Assembly (NCBI RefSeq): GCF_017744695.1
Contig: NZ_JAGIAS010000003.1
Coordinates: 372,001 to 436,000 of the forward strand
DNA: 64,000 nucleotides
DNA from: Dyadobacter sp.
GTDB taxonomy: Bacteria; Bacteroidota; Bacteroidia; Cytophagales; Spirosomataceae
Direction of reading: 5' to 3'
Below, piece by piece: positions 17,817 to 28,700 of the stretch. Numbering within the stretch: the first letter of the stretch is position 1; each line of letters opens with the position of its first letter. The translations under genes and the position numbers were made by a program. The notes beneath the pieces are model-generated. The model was not told where the DNA came from and ran no database searches. It saw nothing but the letters and a program-made list of their open reading frames with translations.

Positions 17817-20225
17817 ATGCTTTACCCCAATACATTAGAACAAAAACTGGGATTCGACAAGCTGAGGGACCGGTTGAAAGAGCTTTGTATCAGCTCTCTA
17901 GGCCAGAACTATGTTGAAAAGATCCGGTTTTCTGAGAATTTCGGCATGGTCGAGAAGCTGGTAAGCCAGACAGCCGAAATGCAGCGCATACTCGAACTGG
18001 GCGAGAATTTCCCTTCCCAGAACTACATCGACGCGACCCCTTATTTGAAGCGTGCTGCCATTGAAGGGATGCTACTCACACAGCCCGAGTTTTCGGACTT
18101 GAAAGTGTCGTTGCTCACGATCCGGCTTTGCCTGCGCTTTTTCGAAAGCCAGGAGGCCGACGCATTCCCCATTCTGGGCGAGTATGCTAAAACGATCAAG
18201 GTAGAAAAGGCCGTTACAGACGCCATCGACCGAATTATCGACGATCGTGGACAGATCCGCGATTCCGCCTCACCGGAATTGTCGCGCATCCGCAAGCGAC
18301 TGATCTCCGAGCAAGCCGGGATCCGTAAAAAGCTGGATACGATTTTGAAATCGGCCAGAAGCAATGGATGGATCGGCGACGATGTCTCTTTGACCGTCCG
18401 CAACGGCCGTATGGTAATTCCCGTTGCCGCCGAGCACAAACGGAAGCTACGCGGGTTTATCCACGACGAATCAGCGACAGGCCAGACCGTTTTTATCGAA
18501 CCTACGGATGTTTTTGAATCCAATAATGAGATCCGTGAACTCGAATATGAAGAACGCCGCGAAATCAACCGCATTCTGCTTGAATTGACTGCCTATATCC
18601 GTCCGTTCGTACCCGATTTGCAGAAGGCCTATGGTTTCCTGGGGTTAATGGACTTTCTGCGTGCCAAAGCAAGATTAGCCGGCGAAATGGGGGCGATTAA
18701 TCCTCCGTTCGAAAACCGCCAGTTTATCGACTGGCGCGAGGCGCGGCACCCGCTGCTGCATTTGTCGTTCCAGAAGCAGGGCAAGAAGGTAATTCCGCTC
18801 AATATCGAATTGCAGGAAAAACAACGCATCCTGATCGTTTCCGGGCCGAATGCGGGTGGTAAATCGGTCGCATTGAAAACTGTGGGATTGATTCAGTATA
18901 TGTTCCAATGCGGGTTGCTCGTACCCATGCTCGAGGGTTCTTCGATGGGCTTTTTCCAGAATATCTTCATCGATATCGGTGACGAACAGTCGCTGGAAAA
19001 TGACCTGAGTACGTATAGCTCGCACTTGACCAATATGCGGCATTTCCTTTCCATGGCCAACAAAAGGACGCTGTTCCTGATCGATGAGTTCGGTACTGGT
19101 ACCGAGCCGGGCCTGGGCGGTGCGATTGCCGAAGCCATTCTAGAAAACCTGACCAAGTCGGGTGCATTCGGGATGATCAATACGCATTATACCAATCTGA
19201 AAGTGCTTGCCGACAAGACCGAAGGGTTGGTAAACGGCGCTATGCGTTTCGACGGCGAACACCTGGAACCGCTCTATCAACTGGAAATCGGCAGGCCGGG
19301 CAGTTCGTTTGCATTTGAAATTGCTTCGAAAATCGGATTACCGAAGGCGGTGGTCGCTCGTGCCAAGGAAAAGCTGGGAACGCAGCAGGTGAATTTTGAA
19401 AAGCTGCTGAAAGAGCTCGATATCGAACGACGCGTGTTTGCGGAAAAAAACATCGAGATCGGTATCAAGGAGCGGAAACTGACCAAGCAGGTCGCCGATT
19501 ATACCGCATTGAAGGAGAAACTCGAAAACAACGAGAAGAAGATCGTCAATGAGGCTAAGCAGAAAGCCAAGAACCTACTTTCGGATGCGAACCAGTTGAT
19601 TGAAAATACAATCCGCGAAATCAAGGAGAACAAGGCTGAAAAGGAAAAAACCAAAACGGTAAGGACTACCCTTGAAAACTTTGGTAAAAACAACCTGAAA
19701 CTGGCCGAAATAACCGAAAAGCAGCCCGAGGAAGAAGAATACGAACCGGAAAGCGGCGACATTACGCCGGGCAGCTATGTACGTATCAGCGGGCAGACGG
19801 CCATTGGTGAAGTGCTTTCGATCAAAGGCAAGGACGCCGAAATCCGCATTGGCGATCTGAAATCGAATGTGAAGTTGAACCGTCTCGAAAAAGTCTCGCG
19901 TAAAGCCTACCGGGCCGCAACCGGTGAAAAAGGACTGAAAACGACTTCCAAAGGTGTGGACATGAACGAGCGGATGCTCAATTTCAGTTTCAACCTCGAT
20001 ATGCGTGGAAAACGCGGCGAGGAAGCATTGGGGATGGTAGACCAGTTTATGGACAATGCCATCATGCTCGGCTACGACGAGCTCCGCATTGTGCACGGCA
20101 AGGGCGACGGCATCCTGCGCACGCTCGTACGCAACCACCTGCGCGGGTACAAGCAGGTAGCGGGCATGTACGACGAGCATGCGGACCGCGGTGGCGCGGG
20201 CGTGACGATCGTGAAGCTGAAATAG
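17817..20225 (+). CDS. mutS2: Endonuclease MutS2 (Smr-domain ATPase)
   Basis: An 802-residue MutS2. After the core/clamp region, the ABC-type ATPase has Walker A SGPNAGGKS (about 341-349), LSTYSSHLTNM as signature, Walker B LFLIDEFGTG (about 419-428) and the switch THYTNLK. A long charged coiled coil (about 520-630) precedes a KOW-like segment and the C-terminal Smr nuclease domain, with LDMRG (about 727) and VHGKGDGILR (about 759). The family suppresses recombination and also rescues collided ribosomes in Bacillus. The leader is occupied by the tandem repeat array. Confidence 0.95.
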   Translation: MLYPNTLEQKLGFDKLRDRLKELCISSLGQNYVEKIRFSENFGMVEKLVSQTAEMQRILELGENFPSQNYIDATPYLKRAAIEGMLLTQPEFSDLKVSLLTIRLCLRFFESQEADAFPILGEYAKTIKVEKAVTDAIDRIIDDRGQIRDSASPELSRIRKRLISEQAGIRKKLDTILKSARSNGWIGDDVSLTVRNGRMVIPVAAEHKRKLRGFIHDESATGQTVFIEPTDVFESNNEIRELEYEERREINRILLELTAYIRPFVPDLQKAYGFLGLMDFLRAKARLAGEMGAINPPFENRQFIDWREARHPLLHLSFQKQGKKVIPLNIELQEKQRILIVSGPNAGGKSVALKTVGLIQYMFQCGLLVPMLEGSSMGFFQNIFIDIGDEQSLENDLSTYSSHLTNMRHFLSMANKRTLFLIDEFGTGTEPGLGGAIAEAILENLTKSGAFGMINTHYTNLKVLADKTEGLVNGAMRFDGEHLEPLYQLEIGRPGSSFAFEIASKIGLPKAVVARAKEKLGTQQVNFEKLLKELDIERRVFAEKNIEIGIKERKLTKQVADYTALKEKLENNEKKIVNEAKQKAKNLLSDANQLIENTIREIKENKAEKEKTKTVRTTLENFGKNNLKLAEITEKQPEEEEYEPESGDITPGSYVRISGQTAIGEVLSIKGKDAEIRIGDLKSNVKLNRLEKVSRKAYRAATGEKGLKTTSKGVDMNERMLNFSFNLDMRGKRGEEALGMVDQFMDNAIMLGYDELRIVHGKGDGILRTLVRNHLRGYKQVAGMYDEHADRGGAGVTIVKLK

Positions 20226-20248
20226 CAATTTTAAAATACTCCATAATG

Positions 20249-20279
20249 CAAAAAGGGCGCCGATGAAGCGCCCTTTTTG
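20249..20279. terminator. Bidirectional terminator between mutS2 and the MFS gene
   Basis: A 12-bp perfect stem (CAAAAAGGGCGC at 20249-20260 with GCGCCCTTTTTG at 20268-20279) with a 7-base loop. The T run works on + and the A run gives T on minus. The two genes converge on it. Confidence 0.92.
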
Positions 20280-20295
20280 TTTGATATACCACTTA

Positions 20296-21531
20296 TCAGT
20301 GAACTGCTGCCGAAGAAGTAGCTACTGTTTTACGGCCTTTCATCCAGAAATACAGGATAGCGAATGCGACGATCAGCAATGCGGGGAACATCACCATGGT
20401 ACTTAGCGTCGCCTGCCCGGCTGCCAACTCCATTTCATCGCCTGTAAGACCGGCCGCCAGTTTCTCAGCTTTGGCATCATCCAGCCATTTACCGATTACC
20501 GGCTGCCAGATGGCCGTCGAGAACATTCCGATACCACCGACGATCGACATCCCCAATGCACCGCTCAAAGGCACGTTCTGAGCCACGAAACCGATCATGG
20601 TTGGCCAGAACAACGCCACACCCATGGCGAAGATCACAGCCGCAGCATATGCCGCAGGGCCAGTTACTGTGCTGAACAGGTAAATACCGGCTGCGGCCAG
20701 GATCGAAGAACCCCAAAGAATCCCGGTTTGGCCTAATGCCGCCACGATCGGGTGCGCAAAGAAGCGCGTGATCGCCATCAAACCCGTCACCAACGCCAGG
20801 ATCAGCATCGGGCTTGCACCGCTCTTACTCATGATCAAACCTGTCCATTGCTGTGGACCAAACTCGCTGATGGCGGTAAATGCCATACAAACGAAGATGA
20901 AAATAAACAGCGGCGAAGCCATTGCTTTCAGGTTCTCTCCAATTGAAGTTACACCATCCACGTGTGGTTTAGGGAATGCCTGTCCCCAGAAAAGGAATGC
21001 GTAAATAATGGTCGGGATAAGGATCACCCAGATTTGCGCCTGCCAGCCCAGGTTGGCATCGGTCATGAATTTCGAGATCAGGGACCCCACCACGATACCG
21101 CCTGGGAACCACATGTGGAAGCGGTTGAGCATTTTGCTCATTTGCAGACCTTCGTAAGAATCCGCAATCATAGGGTTACAAGCAGCCTCAGTACAGCCGT
21201 TACCCACGCCGATAAGGAATGTGGAAATCAAAAGACCGGTGTAGCCGCCCGAATAAATCGTCATGATGATACCAATCGCGTGACAAACGAATGCCACCTG
21301 CATGATTGTTTTCGGGCCGATGGTGTGGTAAACGAGCCCGCCGATGATCATCGCGAGCGGGAACCCGAAGAACCACATCGAGTTGATAAAGCCCAGTTGC
21401 TCGGCCGTGAGGTTAAACTCGGTGCCCAGCTGGGGCAGAATCCCTGCACGGATACTGAATGAGAATGCAGTGGTTATGAGCGCAAAACAACTTGCATTGA
21501 AGAGCCTTCCGCTGTTAACTGATTGGGACAT
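20296..21531 (-). CDS. MFS transporter, probable sugar permease
   Basis: A 411-residue polytopic protein with about twelve hydrophobic helices. SMWFFGFPLAMIIGGLVYHTIG contains the first-loop region, and LIGVGNGCTEAACNPMIADSY is a helix-4/5 motif shared with FucP/GlcP-like sugar:proton symporters in Bacteroidota. The N-terminus has no signal. It is divergent from two Gfo/Idh/MocA genes, so it probably imports the sugar or sugar derivative they oxidise. Confidence 0.85.
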   Translation of the reverse strand: MSQSVNSGRLFNASCFALITTAFSFSIRAGILPQLGTEFNLTAEQLGFINSMWFFGFPLAMIIGGLVYHTIGPKTIMQVAFVCHAIGIIMTIYSGGYTGLLISTFLIGVGNGCTEAACNPMIADSYEGLQMSKMLNRFHMWFPGGIVVGSLISKFMTDANLGWQAQIWVILIPTIIYAFLFWGQAFPKPHVDGVTSIGENLKAMASPLFIFIFVCMAFTAISEFGPQQWTGLIMSKSGASPMLILALVTGLMAITRFFAHPIVAALGQTGILWGSSILAAAGIYLFSTVTGPAAYAAAVIFAMGVALFWPTMIGFVAQNVPLSGALGMSIVGGIGMFSTAIWQPVIGKWLDDAKAEKLAAGLTGDEMELAAGQATLSTMVMFPALLIVAFAILYFWMKGRKTVATSSAAVH

Positions 21532-21674
21532 GTGACTAAATGGGTTTGATTATTTGAATTAGATGATTGATTTCGGGATACTTTTTTATTCAAAGATTTT
21601 CACAAAAAAAACAAACTCCCGGGAATTCTACTGCTTTTCACTATTCCTAAGCAATGTTTTTTATGTCTTAAATT

Positions 21675-21682
21675 TATATTTG
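21675..21682 (+). promoter_or_regulatory. Promoter -7 box of the sugar oxidoreductase operon
   Basis: TATATTTG is a perfect TAnnTTTG box, 73 bases before the start of the first Gfo/Idh gene, in the 224-base divergent region. No clear -33 TTTG is found at standard spacing. Confidence 0.5.
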
Positions 21683-21755
21683 TGAGAAGTAAGAGTCTTC
21701 TACGCTACTCTTTCTTATCTGTATAATCTATTTCAAAAACCTTAAACCAACTGGA

Positions 21756-22901
21756 ATGTCAAGAAAGATCAGAATGGGCATGGTAGGCGGGTCCCTGGAT
21801 GCATTTATTGGTGGGGTCCATCGCCGTGCAGCGATCATGGATGGAGAAATTGAGCTGGTTTGCGGAGTTTTCAGCTCCGATCCTGCCAAGTCTAAGGAAA
21901 CCGGGAAAGCGCTATATCTGCCTGAAAACAGGGTTTATAACGACTTTGAGGAGATGATCCTGAAAGAAAAGCAACTACCGGAAGGGGAACGCATGGATTT
22001 TGTTGCCATCGTTACGCCTAACCACGTACACGCCGCGCCTACCAAGCTTGCCCTGGAAAACGGCTTCCACGTCGTGTGTGATAAACCGATTACATTGAAT
22101 ACCGAAGAAGCTGAAGAAATCGTTTCGGTGGTGGAAAAAACCGGCCTTGTATTCTGCCTCACCCATAACTACACCGGCTACCCTATGGTAAAGGAGGCGC
22201 GCCAGATGATCGCCTCGGGCGCCATTGGAGAAGTTAGGAAGGTAATTGTGGAATATCCGCAAGGTTGGCTGGCTACATTGGTGGAGGTTACCGGCAACAA
22301 ACAGGCCGCATGGCGCACCGATCCGAAGCGATCAGGAGCTGCCGGAGGTCTGGGCGACATCGGTACACACGCCGAAAACCTGGCCGAATACATCACCGGC
22401 CTCAAAATCACTCAGATTTGTGCCGACCTTACGATATTTGTAGAAGGCCGTTTGCTGGATGATGACGCCAATATTTTGCTTCGCTTCAACAATGGTGCGA
22501 AAGGTATCCTGCAAAACAGCCAGATCGCCAATGGAGAGGAAAACGACCTCAATATCCGCGTGTACGGGGAAACCGGCGGCCTTCAATGGAAGCAAATGGA
22601 GCCTAACACGCTGATCCACAAAACCAACCAGGGCACACGCATTATCCGCACAGGCGTGGGCAACCTTTCCAAAGCCGCGCAGGTGCATACCCGCATCCCC
22701 GCCGGCCACCCCGAGGGCTATTTCGAGGCCTTCGCCAATCTATACCGCAACTTCGCCATTCACGTGAGGGCTTACTGGGAAGGCAAAAAGGCCGATCCGG
22801 TATACGATTTCCCGACTGCACAGGATGGTCTGAGAGGTATGAAGTTCATCGACGCCGTCATTGCTTCCAACAAGACGGAGACGAAATGGACGGATTTCTG
22901 A
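21756..22901 (+). CDS. Gfo/Idh/MocA family oxidoreductase (1)
   Basis: A 381-residue NAD(P)-dependent sugar oxidoreductase. The Rossmann part opens with [20 protein letters not shown]; the strand and loop [19 protein letters not shown] and the CDKPITLN motif (family EKP lysine) are clear. The [16 protein letters not shown] segment is the conserved helix with the catalytic His. No signal peptide is visible. It is followed by a second family member after 86 bases. Together with the MFS transporter and isomerase, it suggests oxidation of a polyol, inosose or 3-ketosugar; the substrate is unproven. Confidence 0.88.
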   Translation: MSRKIRMGMVGGSLDAFIGGVHRRAAIMDGEIELVCGVFSSDPAKSKETGKALYLPENRVYNDFEEMILKEKQLPEGERMDFVAIVTPNHVHAAPTKLALENGFHVVCDKPITLNTEEAEEIVSVVEKTGLVFCLTHNYTGYPMVKEARQMIASGAIGEVRKVIVEYPQGWLATLVEVTGNKQAAWRTDPKRSGAAGGLGDIGTHAENLAEYITGLKITQICADLTIFVEGRLLDDDANILLRFNNGAKGILQNSQIANGEENDLNIRVYGETGGLQWKQMEPNTLIHKTNQGTRIIRTGVGNLSKAAQVHTRIPAGHPEGYFEAFANLYRNFAIHVRAYWEGKKADPVYDFPTAQDGLRGMKFIDAVIASNKTETKWTDF

Positions 22902-22987
22902 TCCTGAATACGCATTTCAATTTACTGTACATCTCAATTTAACCCGCGAAAGCGGACTGTTTTTCACTAATCATTCCATACCCATTT

Positions 22988-24133
22988 ATGAACAAAATCA
23001 AAGTTGGCGTTGTCGGAACAGGCTTCATTGGTCCCGCACACATTGAAGCACTGAGACGTCTTCCTAATGTAGAAGTTGCCGCACTTTGCGAAGTGACCGC
23101 AGAACTGGCCAAGGAGAAAGCTGATGCGCTTGGCATTGCACGTTCCTACACGTTCGACGAACTGTTGAAACAAGACGACATTCAGGCTGTCCACATTTGT
23201 ACACCTAACTTTTTGCACTACTCACAGTCGAAAGCGGCATTGCTCGCCGGCAAACACGTGATTTGTGAAAAACCACTAGCGAAAGACCTCGCAGAAGCAG
23301 AAGAGCTCGTGGAGCTGGCTGCGAAAACCGGGCTGGTGAATGCAGTTCACTTCAACCTGCGCTATTACCCACTGGCGCGTCAGATGAAATCGATGCGTGA
23401 AAAAGGCGAACTGGGCGAGATTTATTCTTTCATCGGTTCTTATCTGCAAGACTGGCTGTTCTACAACACCGACTATAACTGGCGCCTCGAACCGGACAAA
23501 TCCGGCGATTCACGCGCAATCGCGGACATCGGCTCCCACCTGATGGACATTCTGGAATACATTACCGGCCTGAAAACCGTTGCCGTTCTAGCGGACTTCA
23601 ACACCGTTCACAAAACCCGCAAAAAGCCTTTGAAAGCCGTTGAGACTTACTCGGGCAAACTGCTGCAACCGGAAGACTACGCCGATGTACCTATTAATAC
23701 CGAGGACCACGCCAACGTATTGCTCCGTTTCGACAATGGAAACAAAGGGGTAATCACCGTATCGCAGGTTTCGGCTGGCCGTAAAAACCGCATGTCGCTG
23801 GAAATCTCCGGTTCTAAAAAGACATTCAGCTGGTGTTCCGAGGCTCCGAACGAAATGTGGATCGGTAACCGCGACAAGGCCAACGAAATCCTCATGCGCG
23901 ACCCGTCGCTCGTGAATGAAGACGTGCGCTCGACGATCACCTTCCCAGGCGGCCACAATGAAGGCTTCCCGGATACCTCAAAACAAATGTTCAAGGAAGT
24001 TTACGCTGCTATTGCAGAAGGTAAGCAGCCCGAAAATCCGACATTCCCAACGTTTGCAGATGGGTACCGCGAATTGCTGATTTGCGAGAGAATCCTGGAA
24101 AGTAACAAGAAAGAGGCTTGGGTAACTATTTAA
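22988..24133 (+). CDS. Gfo/Idh/MocA family oxidoreductase (2)
   Basis: Also 381 residues, but only a distant paralogue of its neighbour. The dinucleotide motif is VGVVGTGFIGPAH (residues 7-19), ICEKPLAKD holds the catalytic-site Lys, and ADIGSHLMDILEYITGLK carries the conserved His. The 3' end is followed directly by the octamer repeats around the four-helix-bundle gene. It probably acts in the same catabolic route as the preceding oxidoreductase. Confidence 0.88.
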   Translation: MNKIKVGVVGTGFIGPAHIEALRRLPNVEVAALCEVTAELAKEKADALGIARSYTFDELLKQDDIQAVHICTPNFLHYSQSKAALLAGKHVICEKPLAKDLAEAEELVELAAKTGLVNAVHFNLRYYPLARQMKSMREKGELGEIYSFIGSYLQDWLFYNTDYNWRLEPDKSGDSRAIADIGSHLMDILEYITGLKTVAVLADFNTVHKTRKKPLKAVETYSGKLLQPEDYADVPINTEDHANVLLRFDNGNKGVITVSQVSAGRKNRMSLEISGSKKTFSWCSEAPNEMWIGNRDKANEILMRDPSLVNEDVRSTITFPGGHNEGFPDTSKQMFKEVYAAIAEGKQPENPTFPTFADGYRELLICERILESNKKEAWVTI

Positions 24134-24136
24134 TTT

Positions 24137-24166
24137 TGAATGATTGAATGACTGAATGATTGAATG
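24137..24166. repeat. Left octamer repeat block flanking the four-helix-bundle gene
   Basis: Consecutive (A/T)TGAATG-type units: TGAATGATTGAATG, ACTGAATG, ATTGAATG. It starts 3 bases after the stop of the second oxidoreductase gene. Its complement is at 24575-24625. Same octamer as the hairpin at 2901-3009. Confidence 0.85.
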
Positions 24167-24200
24167 GGGCGTCTGTGCTCTTTACCTAACACACTATGAT

Positions 24201-24566
24201 ATGGCTGTTGATGATAAGAAAGATTTTGTTTCTCTGTTGCAGGACCGCACTAAGCAGTTTGTGCTGAGGAGTATTAAAGTCTTTAAAGCATTACCACCGA
24301 CGGAGGAGGCACGCGTTGTCGGAAAGCAATTTCTGCGATCGGCGTCGTCCGTAGGAGCCAATTATAGAGCTGTGTGTCGGGCAAGAAGTCAGAATGAGTT
24401 CTTTGCGAAGATGAGCATAACGGTTGAAGAAGCGGATGAATCACTCTTCTGGATGGAGATAATGTCCGAAGCAGGTATCCTACCTTCCGAAAAGCTGAAA
24501 GCTCTGATGGACGAAGCACAAGAACTCATCAAAATCCTATCCAAAGCCCGCAAAAACGCCAAATAA
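24201..24566 (+). CDS. Four-helix-bundle protein (23S rRNA intervening-sequence protein family)
   Basis: The 121-residue reading from ATG 24201 (MAVDDKKDF) is preferred; an earlier start would translate the flanking repeat. Markers of the family are LRSIKVFKALPPTEEARVVGKQF, then RSASSVGANYRAVCRARS, FAKMSITVEEADESLFWMEI and a final amphipathic helix. The family (TIGR02436-like, IVP/AvD-related) was found inside insertions of 23S rRNA genes, where flanking repeats form a stem; free-standing copies are common in Bacteroidota and their function is unknown. Here it sits between inverted octamer repeats, inside an otherwise uniform sugar operon. Confidence 0.88.
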   Translation: MAVDDKKDFVSLLQDRTKQFVLRSIKVFKALPPTEEARVVGKQFLRSASSVGANYRAVCRARSQNEFFAKMSITVEEADESLFWMEIMSEAGILPSEKLKALMDEAQELIKILSKARKNAK

Positions 24567-24574
24567 CTACCCAC

Positions 24575-24625
24575 AGTCATTCATTTTTCATTCAGTCATT
24601 CAATCATTCAGTCATTCAATCATTA
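24575..24625. repeat. Right octamer repeat block flanking the four-helix-bundle gene
   Basis: Reverse-complement units (CATTCAGT, CATTCAAT) from 24575 to 24625, about six copies with one interruption. It begins 8 bases after the stop of the four-helix-bundle gene and ends 7 bases before the isomerase start, so the block also forms the isomerase leader. Confidence 0.85.
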
Positions 24626-24632
24626 GAAAAAC

Positions 24633-25685
24633 ATGAAAACAATAAAAGGCCCCGGTATCTTCCTCGCCCAATTCCTTGGCGACGAAGCGCCATTCAACTC
24701 ACTGGATACCATTGCCGACTATATGGCCGGCCTCGGCTATAAAGGATTGCAACTCCCTACCTGGGACCCGCGTGTGATCGATGTGAAGCAAGCGGCTGAG
24801 TCACAAACTTATGCGGACGAGCTGAAAGGCAAATTGGCCGATAAGGGCCTCGAAATCACTGAACTCGCTTCGCACATCATCGGTCAGCTGGTGGCCTCGC
24901 ACCCAGTTTATGACGATCTGTTCGATGGCTTTGCCGTACCGGAAGTTCGCAAGAACCCGAAAGCACGTGCAGAATGGGCTACGCAGCATTTGAAATATGT
25001 GGCGCAAGCCAGCCGCCGGTTAGGTTTGAAAGCTTCTGCGACCTTCTCAGGCGCATTGGCGTGGCCTTTCCTGTATCCCTGGCCGCAACGCCCCGCCGGA
25101 TTGGTGGAAACTGCATTCAAAGAACTGGCTACCCGCTGGAAGCCTATTCTGGACGTATATGATGAAAACGGCGTTGACGTAGCCTACGAGCTGCACCCGG
25201 GCGAGGATTTGTTCGATGGTGCTACTTTCGAAATGTTTGTAGACTACCTTGATGGCCATACCCGTGCAAACATCAACTACGACCCGAGCCACTTCGTGTT
25301 GCAGCAGTTGGATTACCTCCAGTTCATCGACCTCTACCACGACCGTATCAAAGCATTCCACGTGAAAGACGCGGAATTCAATGCGACCGGTAAGCAGGGC
25401 GTCTACAGCGGCTTCGCAGGCTGGGCTGATCGCGCCGGACGTTTCCGCTCGCTGGGCGACGGCCAGGTTGATTTCGGCGGTATCTTCTCCAAACTGTCAC
25501 AATACGACTACGACAGCTGGGCGGTTCTCGAATGGGAATGTTGCATTAAGTCGCCCGTACAAGGCGCGGCAGAGGGTGCGCCGTTCATCGAAAGCCACAT
25601 CATCGAAGTGACTACCAAAGCATTCGATGATTTCGCGGGAACCGGTGCAGATGAGGCGTTTAACCGCAAGGTGCTGGGTCTATAA
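24633..25685 (+). CDS. Sugar phosphate isomerase/epimerase (AP endonuclease-2-like TIM barrel)
   Basis: A 350-residue member of the xylose-isomerase-like TIM-barrel superfamily. Strand ends carry the usual metal/substrate residues: LQLPTWDP, VDVAYELHPGEDLFDG (Glu and His), NINYDPSHFVLQQLD (Asp and His), IKAFHVKDAEF (His and Asp) and AVLEWECC (Glu). No signal peptide. The family includes inosose isomerases and hydroxypyruvate isomerase-like enzymes; next to two Gfo/Idh oxidoreductases it most likely isomerises or epimerises their keto product. A terminator follows. Confidence 0.88.
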   Translation: MKTIKGPGIFLAQFLGDEAPFNSLDTIADYMAGLGYKGLQLPTWDPRVIDVKQAAESQTYADELKGKLADKGLEITELASHIIGQLVASHPVYDDLFDGFAVPEVRKNPKARAEWATQHLKYVAQASRRLGLKASATFSGALAWPFLYPWPQRPAGLVETAFKELATRWKPILDVYDENGVDVAYELHPGEDLFDGATFEMFVDYLDGHTRANINYDPSHFVLQQLDYLQFIDLYHDRIKAFHVKDAEFNATGKQGVYSGFAGWADRAGRFRSLGDGQVDFGGIFSKLSQYDYDSWAVLEWECCIKSPVQGAAEGAPFIESHIIEVTTKAFDDFAGTGADEAFNRKVLGL

Positions 25686-25708
25686 TTGTCGATCCTACAA
25701 GTATATTG

Positions 25709-25743
25709 AAAACCTATCTTCCTTATGGGAAGGTAGGTTTTTT
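25709..25743 (+). terminator. Rho-independent terminator after the isomerase gene
   Basis: AAAACCTATCTTCC (25709-25722) pairs with GGAAGGTAGGTTTT (25728-25741), one wobble, 5-base loop, and a run of six T ends at 25743. A long open frame through it into the next gene is accidental and supports placing the ThuA-protein start at 25772. Confidence 0.8.
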
Positions 25744-25771
25744 CTACGTTAACCAATACCCAATCAATCTA

Positions 25772-28700
25772 ATGAATGAATCCCCTTTTCAAAAAGTTTT
25801 AAAACGTTTCAGGATCGCCGGCGTGACGGCCCTGGCATGTTGCAGTCTGGTAGCTACGGCCCAGACCGTGACGCCGGAGAAGCGCGTGCTGGTATTCTCG
25901 AAAACAGCCGGATTCCGGCACTCCTCGATCCCCGCAGGAAAAACTGCCATTTTAAAATTGGGTAAAGAGACCGGCTTCTCGGTGGATACTACCGAAAATG
26001 CAGCTGTTTTCACGAACAAAAATCTGCAAAAATACAGCGCCGTTATATTCCTGAACACCACCGGTAATGTACTGAACGACAATCAACAGGACGCATTCGA
26101 ACGCTACATCCAGGCGGGCGGCGGCTACGTAGGTATCCACGCGGCAACCGACACCGAATATGACTGGCAATGGTACAACAAGCTGGCAGGCGCGCAGTTC
26201 CTCAGCCACCCGGGCAACCCGAATGTACAGGAAGGCGAAGTATTTGTTGTAAACGACCAGCATCCTTCGATGGACGGTTTTCCAAAAAAATGGAAGATCA
26301 AGGACGAGTTCTACGATTTCAAGAACTTCAATGAGAAGGTAAATGTCCTGGTAAAGATCGATGAGAAGACTTACAAGGATGGCAAAATGGGCGATAACCA
26401 CCCGATGTCGTGGTACCACGAGTTCGATGGCGGTCGTGCATTCTATACCAACTTCGGGCATGAAGATGCGACCTATACCAATCCTGTTTTTGTAAAACAC
26501 CTCACCGGGGGCCTCAACTGGGCAATGGCATCGAAACTGGATTACGCCAAATCCCGCCCCGAAGAAAACCGTTTCACCAAAAAAGTGCTGGCTTCCAAAC
26601 TGGATGAGCCAACAGAATTGGTCGTTCTGGATGACCAACGTGTACTTTTCACCGAAAGAAAGGGCAAGGTGAAGCTTTATAATCCTAAAACCGGCCAGAT
26701 TAAACTCGTTGGCGAAGTGCCCGTTTATACCAAACAGGAATACGGGCTCATGGGCTTGAACATCGACCCTAACTTCAAAACCAACAAACTGATTTACATG
26801 TACTATTCGCCGCCATCGACGGAAAAGGATACCGCACAGCATTTGTCGAGATTCAAATACGACGATGTGAAGGATACCGTGCTCCTCAGCACAGAAGAAG
26901 TACTGTTAACTGTACCCGTGAAGCGCACCGACTGCTGTCACACCGGTGGCTCTATCGCTTGGGATGCGAAAGGGAACCTCTATCTCTCGACTGGCGACGA
27001 CGTGAATCCGTTCCAGTCCAATGGATACGGCCCTATCGACGAACGTCCGGGACGCGAGGGCTGGGACGGTCAGCATACCTCTTCCAACACCAATTCATTG
27101 CGTGGAAAAGTATTGCGCATTAAACCGCGCTACGGCGACCGCCGCGCGAATATGCCGGGCGGTACGAATCTATACGACATTCCCGAAGGCAATCTCTTCC
27201 CTCCCGGAACCGATAAGACGCGCCCGGAGATTTATGTCATGGGTACCCGTAACCCCTACCGGATTTCAGTAGACCAGCATACCGGCTATTTGTATTGGGG
27301 TGATGTAGGCCCGGATGCTTCCAACGACGATCCCAAACGTGGTCCGAGAGGATATGACGAAGTGAATCAGGCGAGAAAGGCAGGGTATTTCGGCTATCCC
27401 CTGTTCATTGGTAACAACCGGCCATATATTGATTTCAACTTCGCAGACAGCAGTTCCGGCAAGCCATTCGATCCGTTAAAACCGATCAATAACTCACCGC
27501 ACAATACTGGTTTGCAGGAACTACCGCCTGCTCAGCCCGCATTCATTTACTACCCATATGCCGATTCACCGGAATTCGGGGCGATCGTTGGTAAGGGTGG
27601 ACGAAATGCCATGGCCGGACCGGTATACTATGCCGCTGATTTTCAAGACAGCAAGGTTAAATTCCCTTCCTATTACAATGGGAAGTTTTTTGCCTACGAC
27701 TGGATCCGCGATTATATCAACATCGTGACCATGAACGAGAAGGGCGATCTGCAAAGCATCGAGCGTTTTATGCCGGGCACGAAGTTCAGCCATCCGATCG
27801 ACATGCAATTCGCGAAAGATGGTTCGCTGTACACATTGGAATACGGCCCTAACTGGTTTGCTCAAAACGATGAAGCCAGTCTTTCGCATATTACGTTTAA
27901 TGCGGGTAATCGCGTGCCAGTGGCCGTCGCGAGCGCTACCAACACTACTGGCGCAACGCCTTTGAAAGTAAACTTCTCTTCCAAAGGCTCACTGGATTAC
28001 GATGGTGACCCCATCAAGTATGAATGGTCTTTCGGAAAAGGTTTGCCAAAAAGTACGTTGGCTAACCCAAGTTTCACGTACGCTAAGCCAGGTGAATACA
28101 CTGCCACTTTAAAAGTGACCGACAATGCCGGTAACTCAAACATCTCGGAGGTAATCGTGCGCGTGGGCAATGCCATTCCGAAAGTGGACGTCGCCATTAA
28201 AGGCAATAAGACTTTTTATTGGAATGATAAGCCTGTGAACTACGAAGTTTCTGTTTCGGACAAGGAAGATGGTAGCCTGGCTAACAAAAAGATCCCGGAA
28301 GACGAAGTCACACTGACCATTAACTACCTGGAAGGTTTTGACAAAACACAACTCGCGCAGGGCCATCAGGCTAACACCGGTTTCGAAACCGGCAAACGCA
28401 TGATCGAACTGAGCGATTGCAAGGCCTGCCACTCGATCGATAAAAAGTCTATCGGTCCAGCCTACCGCGAAGTGGCGAAGAAATATGCCAGAGAACGCAA
28501 CTCTTTGAAAACGTTGACCGATAAGGTTCTGAAAGGAGGAAGCGGTGTTTGGGGAGAGCAGGCAATGCCCGGCCACCCGCAGCACAAGCCAGAGGAAATC
28601 GAGGAAATGGTGAAGTATATTCTCGACCTCAACAATGTAAAAGCTGTGGAAAAGAAGCCATTGAAGAGCTCCTATGTAACTCAGGCCAAGAAAAAAGAGG

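Noticed and set aside
24201..24566. Ribosomal protein S23 as the product name
   Set aside because: The family was once named so, but it is the intervening-sequence four-helix-bundle protein and no rRNA gene is here.
25706..25771. N-terminal extension of the ThuA protein
   Set aside because: It is read through a terminator hairpin; the signal peptide begins after the ATG at 25772.
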